A stretch of DNA of 64,000 bases from Pedobacter gandavensis (GTDB taxonomy: Bacteria; Bacteroidota; Bacteroidia; Sphingobacteriales; Sphingobacteriaceae): the NCBI RefSeq assembly GCF_014172405.1, contig NZ_WNXC01000007.1:1-64000 (forward strand), given 5' to 3'. Position numbers and translations under genes: made by a program. The notes below the pieces were generated by a model that was given only the letters and a program-made list of their open reading frames with translations, ran no database searches and was not told where the DNA came from. The number at the start of each line of letters is the position of its first letter. Position 1 is the first letter of the stretch. Shown here in pieces: positions 24,644-33,095 of the stretch.

Positions 24644-26257
24644 TTAATATCCCGGATTTTGTTTCAACGAAGGATTAATGTCGAATTCTTTTTGCGGAAT
24701 TGGCCATAAGTAGTTTTTATTATCAAACGTTCTCGATCCAGCCACAAAATTGGAATTAGGTGTTAAAGTTAAGACCCCATTAGATGGGTTTACCGATCCT
24801 TTTAAGCTACCTTTTACATCTCCATTTAATACATCTGCTCCAATTTTCCAACGTTGTATATCGTACCAACGTAGACCTTCACCAGCTAACTCTGCTCTTC
24901 TTTCGCGACGGATAAGCACACGTAACGAAGCTTGATCAGGATACAAAGCAGCGGTTACCGCAGGCATATTTACTGTTGGGCGCTGTCTTACCTTATTAAT
25001 TGCATCATAAACGGAAGGATCTATCTGGTTCGCTTCAATTTTTGCCTCTGCATAAGTCAGCAAAACTTCTGCATAGCGGATCACGATAATACTTCCTCCG
25101 GTATTCCACACGTCTGTCCCGTAAGCAGTATTGTTATAATCGTCGATATTAGCGAGGTATTTTTTAAAGTTATACCCTGTTGGTGATGCATTGTTATTTC
25201 CAACTAAATCGCTGGATCCGGCACTTAAGGGATCGAAGTAAGAACCCATATACAGCAAACCTGGATGGATAACAGCAGCATCTAAACGCGGATCTCTATT
25301 GGTATAAGGTTGCAGTGCATTATAGCTGCCATCTTCTTGAATTGTTTTCCCATTTGTGGTTTCATAGGCATCTACCAATGCTTGTGTTGGTGCCATTGAG
25401 CTCCATCCACCATGAGAATTAGGAAGCGCAGCCCCCAATACCCATTCAGAATTGTCGTTCTGCAGGTACTGTACATCTAAAATCACCTCTTGGTTATTAG
25501 AATTTTGCGGACGGAATATTCCCTCATAATCCGGATACAGGCTGTAGTTGAAAGGTCCTGTCATCAGCTGTTGGGTGGTGGTAATACAATCGGTGTATTT
25601 TGCATTAAACAATTCTACCCTTGCTTTCAAAGCCAATGCAGCTCCGCGGGTAATGCGGCCTATATCACTACCGGAATAGCTAACTGGTAATGAAGGGGCA
25701 ATACTAGCCAGCTCTTGAAGGACAAAATCAACGACTTGAGCTTTTGGGCTACGCTGTGTTTTATTGGCTTCATCGGTTGTCAGGTTATGTAATGTAAATG
25801 GCACGTCACCATACATCTGAGTTAAAATGGCATACCTGTAGGCTCTTAAAAATCTGGCTTCACTTTTCATTCTTTCTTTAAGCGTATTGTCAAGTGAGGC
25901 AGATGGAACCTTATCCACATTGTCCAAAAACCAATTACATCTTTGGATGGTTAAATAAGAATATTTATTCACCCCTGGCTGTGAATCGGAAGCTGTAGCA
26001 AGTCCAGAGGCAAAAGTTTCATAATTTTCCCATGGAAACTGATCAATGCCATTATCCGACAGGCAGTCATCATATATCACGTTATCGCCAGTTTCCCAAC
26101 CACTATAACATCCTGTTAGCGCAGCATTGGCATCTGCTTTTGATGACCATAAGGTCTCATTACTGTATTGATCTAATGGTTTTGTATTTAAAATATCTTT
26201 CTTACACCCCATCAATACAGTTGTGGTAAGCAGTATATAGATTAATTTCTTTTTCAT
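24644..26257 (-). CDS. SusD/RagB outer-membrane glycan-binding lipoprotein
   Basis: This is a 537-residue lipoprotein: signal peptide MKKKLIYILLTTTVLMGC with the lipid-carrying Cys18. It is followed by the SusD opening DILNTKPLDQYSNETLW and tetratricopeptide-like helices (EARFLRAYRYAILTQMYGDVPF). The C-terminal RagB/SusD motif (RRERRAELAGEGLRWYDIQRW) and final WPIPQKEFDINP are typical. SusD caps the SusC barrel and delivers oligosaccharides. It lies 12 bp downstream of susC. Confidence 0.95.
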   Translation of the reverse strand: MKKKLIYILLTTTVLMGCKKDILNTKPLDQYSNETLWSSKADANAALTGCYSGWETGDNVIYDDCLSDNGIDQFPWENYETFASGLATASDSQPGVNKYSYLTIQRCNWFLDNVDKVPSASLDNTLKERMKSEARFLRAYRYAILTQMYGDVPFTLHNLTTDEANKTQRSPKAQVVDFVLQELASIAPSLPVSYSGSDIGRITRGAALALKARVELFNAKYTDCITTTQQLMTGPFNYSLYPDYEGIFRPQNSNNQEVILDVQYLQNDNSEWVLGAALPNSHGGWSSMAPTQALVDAYETTNGKTIQEDGSYNALQPYTNRDPRLDAAVIHPGLLYMGSYFDPLSAGSSDLVGNNNASPTGYNFKKYLANIDDYNNTAYGTDVWNTGGSIIVIRYAEVLLTYAEAKIEANQIDPSVYDAINKVRQRPTVNMPAVTAALYPDQASLRVLIRRERRAELAGEGLRWYDIQRWKIGADVLNGDVKGSLKGSVNPSNGVLTLTPNSNFVAGSRTFDNKNYLWPIPQKEFDINPSLKQNPGY

Positions 26258-26269
26258 CTGTTTCTGTTT

Positions 26270-29200
26270 TTAAAATGTAACATTAAGGCCAAGTGTATTT
26301 ACCATTACCTGAGGGTAATTGTTAATGCTTCCTGCTGATCCTAGTTCCGGGTCTATCCATTTATAGAACTTGGTAAACGTTAGGAGGTTTTGACCGCTAT
26401 AGTAAACTTTAACGTTATTTAAGCCCACTTTCTTCATCACATTTTTAGGCAGATTGTATGCAAATGTTACGTTTTTTAGGCGTAGATAAGAGGCATCTTT
26501 AACCCAGAAAGACGAAGGCGTACTACCTGGATCATTCTGCTTATAGCTATACCATAACCTTGGAAAGTCTGCATTGGTATTTGATGGTGTCCATCTGTCT
26601 AAAAACACAGTGGTAGGTTTCTGTACATCTGGACCAATTTGTCCAATCAGGTTCCCACCCATTGCTTTTACAGCTGCGGCACCTTGCAGGAACAACGATA
26701 ATTCGAAATTTTTCCAGCTAGAGGAGAAAGAGAGACCGAAAGTAATTTTCGGGTAATAATTACCCAAATAAACCTTATCATCAGCATCTATTTTTCCGTC
26801 ATTATTTTGGTCTTTATATTGGATATCGCCCGCAGACACCTTGTTATTCAACACCGCTGTTCCTGTTACATCTGCCTCGGTTTTATAAATCCCTAAAGCC
26901 TGGTAACCATAAAGCGAATAAAATGGTGTACCTACATCATAAAAGGTATTGTCATTAATTACTTTACCGCCGGTTAACTTGGTCACCTTATTTTCTATGT
27001 AGGAGAAATTACCATTGATATTATAGTTAAACTCACCTGCTTTAGCTTTATATCCTGCACTGAATTCAAAACCTTTATTCATCATCTCACCATCAACATT
27101 TACGTATGGAGGAGTGAAGGCATAAATGGCGCTTGCCTGTGTAATCATTAAAGGGTTTGAAGTTTTTCTTTCGAAATAATCCAGCGATACATCTAGCTTG
27201 TTCTCCAGAAATGTAGCATCGATACCAGCTCCTATAGATTGTGTTTTCTCCCACTGCAACAATGGATTAGCTCCGGCGTTTGGTGATAGACCGGTTACCA
27301 GTGTTTGGTTAAACGAATAGGTTTTCCCACTTGCAATTGACTCAAAATAAGCATAGTTATTGGCAATTTGCTGGTTACCTAATTTACCCCATGAGCCACG
27401 AACTTTTAAGGAGTTAATGGTGTTTAGGAGGTTACTAAAGAAATCTTCTTTTGACATCACCCATCCTGCAGAAAGTGCAGGGAATCTACCCCATCGGTGA
27501 CCAGGCGCAAAACGCGAAGATCCATCGAAGCGAAAATTAGCCTCTAACAGATACTTTTCACTAAAATTATAGTTAAATCTGGCAAAAGCCGATTTCAACC
27601 CCCAATCATTAGCATATCCTGATGTAGTCTGACCAAGAGCAGGAGCAGCATTAATTTGTGTTAATTCATTGTTCAGGAAATTTTGACGCTGTGCGCTAAA
27701 AGTATTGTAAATCGAATACTCTTGTGAAGCACCAACCAAAATTTTGAAATTATGGTTTTCAATACTTTTCTCATAATCTGCCACAGCCTGTACCAGACTA
27801 TAAGTGGTTCTATCGGTTGAATTGGTTAAGTTGTTTGGTCCTTCAAATTTTGTAGGTGTAAGTGGAGTACCCGCCGGGCCACCTTTATAATACTGTATTT
27901 CCGAAACATATTGTTGTTGTTGGCCCAGTCCTAATCTATAGCCAAAGGAAGGTTTGAAATGTAGACCTTTCAATGGTGACCAATCTCCAGCGATGTTACC
28001 GGTAACCGTATAATTTTGCCATCTGTTAAATGATCCGGATTCTAACCAGGCAGTCGGACTACCATCTGACACATACCCTAATGCGCCATTCTCCCATCTA
28101 TTAGGCACGGTATTAGAAATGCGGTTGGACATGCGAATGATTTGCGAAAAGCTGGTTGCATAAGTACTTACCGGCTCTTCAAATGGCGCATATAAGAAAC
28201 CTAATTTTGCAGTCACCCCCAATTTTGGCGTTAATTGAGAGCTGACGTTAAAGAGTGCATTATATTTTTGATATCTCGTTTTTTCTACATTTCCTTGTTG
28301 GTCGAAATAGCCTAAAGAAACCATGTAATTGGTTTTTTGATCACCACCATTCACACTGATATTGTGGTTTTGTTGCCAACCTGGTTTCGAATACAATAAC
28401 GCTAACCAATCGGTATTCGGATGTGCACCTGTTTTATCGGTACCATCCTTGAACAGTTGGATATCTTTATCAGTCCATCTAGTGGCAGCTCCTTCATTAG
28501 CTCTTGCTTCGTTATACAACAAAGCCTGTTGCCAGGACGGTAAAAAATCTGGCTTTTTGATCACTTGCTGAGGGCCGACGTACATATCGTAACGCATTTG
28601 TAAGTCCCCTTTTTTTCCTTTTTTTGTGGTGACCAAAATTACACCATTTGAAGCTCTGGCACCATAAATGGAAGCAGAGGCCGCATCTTTAAGAACGGAA
28701 ATACTCTCAATATCATTTGGATTTACATCTCCCAATGCACCAGGTACCCCGTCAATAATAATTGCAGGACCAGCGCTGGCACCACCAGAACCAAGTCCAG
28801 ATCCGATACCTCTGATTCTGATCGTACCTGCATCCCTTCCCGGTTGTCCGTTAGTAGTGGTAATACTCACTCCGGCAACTTTTCCTTGAATGGCATTGGT
28901 AACGTTGGTAACAGGCCTGTTTTCCAAGTCTTTTGAAGAAACCGTTCCTATCGCACCGGTTAAATTGATTTTCTTTTGTTGTCCGTATCCAACTACCACA
29001 ACCTCAGCCATATCAATGTTTGCAGCACTAAGTGAAACTTCAATATTTGCTTGCCCAGTGTAAACAACTTCTTTGTTGCTGTAACCAATAAAGCTAAAAA
29101 CAAGAATGTCGCCCTTTTTTGCAGCGATCTGGAACCTACCATCATTATTGGTAATTGCTCCACTTGAATTGTCTTTAATTTTAACACTAACACCCGGAAG

Positions 29201-29629
29201 AGGAAGATTTTTCTCATCAACCACCCTTCCGCTAACGCGGTCAAAAGCAAGTACCGAAACTTTTGGGTCAGCATGTTTTAGTATTACAGTCTGGTCAACA
29301 ATTGTATAAACCAGAGATTTGCCATCGAGTATCTGCTCAAGAGCTTGCTCAAGTGATGCATTCTTTAGAGAAACAGTAATCCTGATCTGGGGGTTGATCA
29401 GCTTATTGTCGTAAAAAAATCTATAGTCACTCTGCTTCTCGATTGATTTTAGTATGGTAGAAAAGGCAGCATTTTTTTCATTAAGATTTATCCTTTGGGA
29501 GTATACTTTGGCAGATAAATGTAAACAGGTAATGGTTAATAAAATTACGGTTAGTTTCATAACCCTGGTAGTTTTGTTCAATAGTAAGTTCCATGTAGGC
29601 GGAATTTTACCATATTGGTTTAATTTCAT
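26270..29629 (-). CDS. SusC/RagA TonB-dependent transporter with STN signalling domain
   Basis: This is a 1119-residue outer-membrane transporter. The N-terminus has a short cytosolic extension before the signal peptide core (MKLTVILLTITCLHLSAKVYS). An STN secretin/TonB signalling domain follows (about 45-115), then a carboxypeptidase-like beta-sandwich (GRVVDEKNLPLPGVSVKIKDN), the TonB box region VVVVGYGQQKK, a plug with the IDGVPGALGDVNPNDIESISVLKDA motif and a beta-barrel ending in NTLGLNVTF. The STN domain is the part that talks to FecR when substrate binds, which agrees with the FecR and sigma genes upstream. Confidence 0.96.
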   Translation of the reverse strand: MKLNQYGKIPPTWNLLLNKTTRVMKLTVILLTITCLHLSAKVYSQRINLNEKNAAFSTILKSIEKQSDYRFFYDNKLINPQIRITVSLKNASLEQALEQILDGKSLVYTIVDQTVILKHADPKVSVLAFDRVSGRVVDEKNLPLPGVSVKIKDNSSGAITNNDGRFQIAAKKGDILVFSFIGYSNKEVVYTGQANIEVSLSAANIDMAEVVVVGYGQQKKINLTGAIGTVSSKDLENRPVTNVTNAIQGKVAGVSITTTNGQPGRDAGTIRIRGIGSGLGSGGASAGPAIIIDGVPGALGDVNPNDIESISVLKDAASASIYGARASNGVILVTTKKGKKGDLQMRYDMYVGPQQVIKKPDFLPSWQQALLYNEARANEGAATRWTDKDIQLFKDGTDKTGAHPNTDWLALLYSKPGWQQNHNISVNGGDQKTNYMVSLGYFDQQGNVEKTRYQKYNALFNVSSQLTPKLGVTAKLGFLYAPFEEPVSTYATSFSQIIRMSNRISNTVPNRWENGALGYVSDGSPTAWLESGSFNRWQNYTVTGNIAGDWSPLKGLHFKPSFGYRLGLGQQQQYVSEIQYYKGGPAGTPLTPTKFEGPNNLTNSTDRTTYSLVQAVADYEKSIENHNFKILVGASQEYSIYNTFSAQRQNFLNNELTQINAAPALGQTTSGYANDWGLKSAFARFNYNFSEKYLLEANFRFDGSSRFAPGHRWGRFPALSAGWVMSKEDFFSNLLNTINSLKVRGSWGKLGNQQIANNYAYFESIASGKTYSFNQTLVTGLSPNAGANPLLQWEKTQSIGAGIDATFLENKLDVSLDYFERKTSNPLMITQASAIYAFTPPYVNVDGEMMNKGFEFSAGYKAKAGEFNYNINGNFSYIENKVTKLTGGKVINDNTFYDVGTPFYSLYGYQALGIYKTEADVTGTAVLNNKVSAGDIQYKDQNNDGKIDADDKVYLGNYYPKITFGLSFSSSWKNFELSLFLQGAAAVKAMGGNLIGQIGPDVQKPTTVFLDRWTPSNTNADFPRLWYSYKQNDPGSTPSSFWVKDASYLRLKNVTFAYNLPKNVMKKVGLNNVKVYYSGQNLLTFTKFYKWIDPELGSAGSINNYPQVMVNTLGLNVTF

Positions 29630-29698
29630 ACTTTTATACGGTTAGGTTAATGGTTTAGATTTCTGTCAACAAGAATTTTAAAATTATTCCTGACTTTT

Positions 29699-29732
29699 CC
29701 AGGTTCCGACGGCAATCGGGATCTGGTTTTTT
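29699..29732 (+). terminator. Plus-strand terminator hairpin in the fecR-susC gap (possible antisense RNA end)
   Basis: An 11-bp stem with two G-T pairs (CCAGGTTCCGA with TCGGGATCTGG) is followed by six T on the plus strand only. All nearby genes are on the minus strand, so it would end an RNA antisense to the susC leader. A TAGTTTTG element at 29569-29576 on the plus strand could start such an RNA of about 150 nt, although it has no good -33 element. Confidence 0.5.
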
Positions 29733-29793
29733 GTCTCATCACTCTAGTAGCTATTTTTCCATGTTCATTTTTGGTTTAGTTTAAGTATTTGGT

Positions 29794-30942
29794 TTATTTA
29801 ACTGTTAATGTTCTTCCCTCTAGTTTAAATGTGACATCACTTAATTCAAGGATGCGTAAAATCTTCCTTAAGCTATATCCACGGCTTACCTCACCTACAA
29901 ACTCATGGTCTTTAAGTCCCGGAGCATAAATCACCTCTACATCATACCATCTTGATATTTGACGCATGAGTTGCGGTAAGCTTGCATTATCAAACAAGAA
30001 ATATCCGTTTTTCCAGGCCATCACAGAAGCTAGATCCGCCTCACAAACTTTATATTCTCGACCATTTTGGGTTATTGAACCTTGTTGGCCTGGTTTAAGA
30101 GAAGTTACCGCATTTGCATGGATTAGTTTCACAGCACCTTCTAGCAGTGTAGTTTTCAGCTCTTTTTCATCTTCGTAAGCCATCACATTAAAATGTGTTC
30201 CCAGTACCAGTACTTTAGTACCATTGGCATTCACGGTAAAAGGCTTATTCTTATTTTTTGCGACCTCAAAATAGGCCTCACCAGTTAATTCTACATTACG
30301 ATCTGTTCCGGCAAACAGGGTAGGAAATTTTAAAGAAGAGGCCGCATTAAGCCATACTTTTGATCCATCAGGGAGTAATATTTGATATTGTCCACCTTTT
30401 GGGGTGCTAATGGTGTTATATTCTGCTGAAGATTTTCCACTATTTTGACTTGCAGAAACTTTATAAACCAATTGCCCCTCAACGGTTTTGGTAATCGATA
30501 GACCAGATTTCTTAATGAGATCTCCATTGGCTGCATCAGTAAGGGATATTTTAGTTCCATTTCCAAGCGTTAGTGTTGCCTTGTTTCCACCTGGTGCAAT
30601 ATCATTTTTACTAATCAAATTTCTGTTATGATCATTTGGTGTTACTAAGTTGTTCTCCTTATGGAAATAGTACCCTACCGAAACTGCAATAAATAGAACT
30701 GCGGCAGCCGCATATCTAATGAATGAATAAGATTTAGTTTTTTTTGTGGAGCCTTTGATTGCAGTGGAGATATTTTTATACATCTCATCTCCAATCTCCT
30801 GTTTTTCTCCCATCTCCTTAGTATCCCAGTCTTCGGATTTTTGAAAATGCATAAAAAACTGGTTGTACTGAGCAATTTCGTCAGTCGAAGCTGCACCAGA
30901 TTCAATCTTTTCCAGAAGTTTAAACAATTTTTCCTTTTCCAT
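29794..30942 (-). CDS. FecR-family anti-sigma factor
   Basis: This is a 382-residue inner-membrane regulator. It has a cytosolic N-terminal helix region (1-85), one transmembrane segment (about 76-92, AAAVLFIAVSVGYYF) and a periplasmic FecR domain (ISTPKGGQYQILLPDGSKVWLNAASSLKFP, ELTGEAYFEVAKNKNKPF). It ends with a DUF4974 STN-like C-terminal domain (DLKDHEFVGEVSRGYSLRKILRILELS in part). It should hold the sigma factor until SusC signals substrate. It lies 72 bp after the sigma gene. Confidence 0.93.
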   Translation of the reverse strand: MEKEKLFKLLEKIESGAASTDEIAQYNQFFMHFQKSEDWDTKEMGEKQEIGDEMYKNISTAIKGSTKKTKSYSFIRYAAAAVLFIAVSVGYYFHKENNLVTPNDHNRNLISKNDIAPGGNKATLTLGNGTKISLTDAANGDLIKKSGLSITKTVEGQLVYKVSASQNSGKSSAEYNTISTPKGGQYQILLPDGSKVWLNAASSLKFPTLFAGTDRNVELTGEAYFEVAKNKNKPFTVNANGTKVLVLGTHFNVMAYEDEKELKTTLLEGAVKLIHANAVTSLKPGQQGSITQNGREYKVCEADLASVMAWKNGYFLFDNASLPQLMRQISRWYDVEVIYAPGLKDHEFVGEVSRGYSLRKILRILELSDVTFKLEGRTLTVK

Positions 30943-31014
30943 AGTATAGGGCTATATAGAGTAAGGCGTTTTAGAGTAGCCTAGCCCCCAAAGGAAAATA
31001 AAAAAAACTTTTTC

Positions 31015-31581
31015 TTAAATAAGAGGGAACCAACAGCTGAGATTACCCAAAGCACCTTTCAGTTTTCTAAGTGCAATAGTAATTTGATTCTCTACTGTCT
31101 TCTCTGAAATACCTAATTTGCCGGCAATTTCTTTATTACTAAGGTATTCGTTGCGGCTCATTTTAAAGATTTCCGCACATTTTTCGGGAAGTGATTCGAC
31201 AAACTCGCGAATAATGGATTGAAGTTCTTTTACCTCAATATTACCTTCTATGGTATAGGTTTCAGACAAGCTCTTAGTATTGACAATAAAATTATCCTTT
31301 ACCTTCCCTTTTCTGAGGTGACTAATCATCTTATACTTTACAGCAGCGAGTAAATAACCCTGAACCGAACTGATTAAACTTGCTGATGTTCGGTGCTCCC
31401 AAAACCAAATAAATACCTCCTGGCAGATATCCATACAGATTTCACGGTCTTTGCAAACATTAAAAGCACTTTGGTAAAGTTTTGACCAATGCCGCTGATA
31501 AAGTGTTTGAAAGGCGACATGATCCTCTATGCGGATCAATTCCACAAGTTTATCGTCTGAAATTACATTATACTCATGCAT
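31015..31581 (-). CDS. ECF RNA polymerase sigma factor
   Basis: This is a 188-residue ECF sigma factor of the Bacteroidota FecI-like group. Region 2 contains DICQEVFIWFWEHR, the -10 binding helix. Region 4 contains the SNKEIAGKLGISEKTVENQITIALRKLK helix-turn-helix. It is the first gene of the sigma-FecR-SusC-SusD locus and should direct transcription of susCD when the matching FecR releases it. Confidence 0.93.
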   Translation of the reverse strand: MHEYNVISDDKLVELIRIEDHVAFQTLYQRHWSKLYQSAFNVCKDREICMDICQEVFIWFWEHRTSASLISSVQGYLLAAVKYKMISHLRKGKVKDNFIVNTKSLSETYTIEGNIEVKELQSIIREFVESLPEKCAEIFKMSRNEYLSNKEIAGKLGISEKTVENQITIALRKLKGALGNLSCWFPLI

Positions 31582-31635
31582 GCTTAATAAATCCCCTCGA
31601 CGAAATTACAAAATATTAGAGAACATACATCTTTA

Positions 31636-31667
31636 TGTCATTAAAACTCAGAATTGATAAAAAAATT
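31636..31667. repeat. 32-bp direct repeat, copy A
   Basis: The 32 bases starting TGTCATTAAAACTCAG and ending AAAAAAATT are repeated exactly at 32943-32974. The two copies are 1.3 kb apart and bracket two paralogous immunity-like genes. Confidence 0.9.
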
Positions 31668-31765
31668 TGTGTGATTAACTCTAATCATATAAATAATTCC
31701 TTCAATCGTTTTATCTAAACATACTTTGGAACATACCTATAGAAATTCCTTAGAAAATTTTATTA

Positions 31766-32122
31766 TTATGGTTTGGATCCGTTTAAAGGGGGAGATAATA
31801 GAAAATCACGCCAGCCTTCAACAATTTGTTTGAATTCAATTGTAGGCATATGAAATTCATCGATTTCATCCGAATAAAAACATACATCATCTTTATTAAC
31901 TTCGATTAAAATCATTTCATTCTGACTTTCAAACTCCTTTCCTGGTTCATTCAAGACTTCATTAATCTGTTGAAGCAGATCTTCATTTAATTCAGAAGCT
32001 CCCCAACCATAAAGAAATATGGTTAAATCTGGAAAATTAGTATGGGGAACTTTATCTATTTTATTGTTGATATTCTTATTTTTAAAGTCTATTCCGTATT
32101 TTTTGATTATATCTTGATTCAT
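31766..32122 (-). CDS. Small acidic immunity-like protein, paralog 1
   Basis: This is a 118-residue acidic cytosolic protein of no family I can name. It shares with the gene at 32481 the opening DIIKKYGI-F, the block KVPHTN--DLT-FLYGW and the closing PTIEFKQIVEGWRDFLLSPPLN. The architecture (about 120 residues, acidic, aromatic-rich, tandem duplicated, AT-rich, no toxin nearby) is what contact-dependent or polymorphic-toxin immunity proteins often look like. That function is inferred. It is monocistronic within a decayed region. Confidence 0.6.
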   Translation of the reverse strand: MNQDIIKKYGIDFKNKNINNKIDKVPHTNFPDLTIFLYGWGASELNEDLLQQINEVLNEPGKEFESQNEMILIEVNKDDVCFYSDEIDEFHMPTIEFKQIVEGWRDFLLSPPLNGSKP

Positions 32123-32168
32123 ATTCTTTTTGGTTAAAATAGTAACAGATTCTTAGATTTTAGTAAAA

Positions 32169-32324
32169 TCAGGATGTGCAGATGTTATTTTTCCATTTCT
32201 TGACCTCAAATATTTCCTGATCCTGGTGGGTTCTGATGGCAGGCATTTTAAGGAGCAATTCCCCTTCTGATGGATATTCAACCAAGGAAAGCTGTTTGTT
32301 TAAATGAGTCGAAACTGCTTTCAT
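32169..32324 (-). CDS. Short hypothetical frame between the paralogs
   Basis: This is a 51-residue frame starting with ATG and ending LKMPAIRTHQDQEIFEVKKWKN plus four more residues. Its start codon overlaps by ATGA the stop of another short frame (about 32325-32430, reading FNPFKIPGQAAKGVEAAMDSG in part) that lacks its own start. The pair looks like the tail of a larger broken gene, perhaps of the cognate toxin, but I recognise neither part. Confidence 0.3.
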   Translation of the reverse strand: MKAVSTHLNKQLSLVEYPSEGELLLKMPAIRTHQDQEIFEVKKWKNNICTS

Positions 32325-32480
32325 GAAGATTTACTTCTTCGTTCCACCTGCCCCGAGTCCATTGCTGCTTCTACGCCTTTAGCAGCCTGTCCTGGTATTT
32401 TGAAAGGATTAAATGTTCTTTTTCCATAGCTAACTTGTTAATCCAACTTTCAAGTGAAAATTCCTTGAAAAATTTTACAA

Positions 32481-32837
32481 TTATTTGCTCCGGTTTAAAG
32501 GAGGTGATAGTAGAAAAGCTCGCCACCCTTCTACTATTTGTTTAAAATCAATAGTTGGAATAGAAGACGTAGGTTTATTCTCCCAATAGAAAAAAACTTT
32601 ATAATTATTTATTATTATGGTGACGAAATCATTTGCATTCTCGATTTCGCTATCGACCAGCCCTAATGCATTGTTAATATCAGGCAATAAGATTTCATCT
32701 AATTCATCCGCATTCCATCCATGTAAAAAAAATGTTAAGGCGTCTAAATTTGTATGAGGAATTTTTTCTACTCCCCATTCTTCAATGAGTTTATTTTCAA
32801 ATTCTATACCATATTTTTTAATTATATCTGGATTCAT
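32481..32837 (-). CDS. Small acidic immunity-like protein, paralog 2
   Basis: This is a 118-residue paralog of the protein at 31766, of the same length, with the same opening (DIIKKYGIEFENK), KIPHTNLDALTFFLHGWNADELDE in the middle and PTIDFKQIVEGWRAFLLSPPLN at the end. The two are also similar at the DNA level, so the duplication is fairly recent. The middle has diverged most, as expected if each copy neutralises a different toxin variant. Function is inferred, not recognised from a named family. Confidence 0.6.
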   Translation of the reverse strand: MNPDIIKKYGIEFENKLIEEWGVEKIPHTNLDALTFFLHGWNADELDEILLPDINNALGLVDSEIENANDFVTIIINNYKVFFYWENKPTSSIPTIDFKQIVEGWRAFLLSPPLNRSK

Positions 32838-32942
32838 GTCTTAATTTATTAAAAGTTAGGAATAACATTCGGGCTTACATAATATTCTGCCAATTGCTGA
32901 GAAATTCCTCTCAACGCTTTTAACTCTTAGATATCTTCGGGG

Positions 32943-32974
32943 TGTCATTAAAACTCAGAATTGATAAAAAAATT
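32943..32974. repeat. 32-bp direct repeat, copy B
   Basis: This is identical to 31636-31667. It lies directly against the decayed third immunity-like copy, suggesting that unequal recombination shaped this region. Confidence 0.9.
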
Positions 32975-33095
32975 AGAAAAGCTAGCCAGAGATGTAGATA
33001 TATTCTCTATGTAGAAAAAACACTTATCATTTTTTATGATTATAGTGACTGTATCCTTTGAATTATCGATTTCGTTATCAACCTATGCTAAAGCC
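32975..33095 (-). pseudogene. Decayed third copy of the immunity-like gene
   Basis: The sequence AGAAAAGCTAGCCA, then ATTCTCTATGTAGAAAAAACACTTATC and TATCGATTTCGTTATCAACC, aligns with 32513-32670 of the intact paralog (AGAAAAGCTCGCCA, ATTCTCCCAATAGAAAAAAAC, TCTCGATTTCGCTATCGACC). About 40 bp are deleted, and the 5' third of the gene is missing. Its left edge touches repeat copy B. Its right edge runs into the last codons of the membrane protein at 33088. Confidence 0.6.

Noticed and set aside
31582..33087. Possible CRISPR or tandem repeat array
   Set aside because: Only two copies of the 32-bp repeat are present, 1.3 kb apart, with genes between; not an array.
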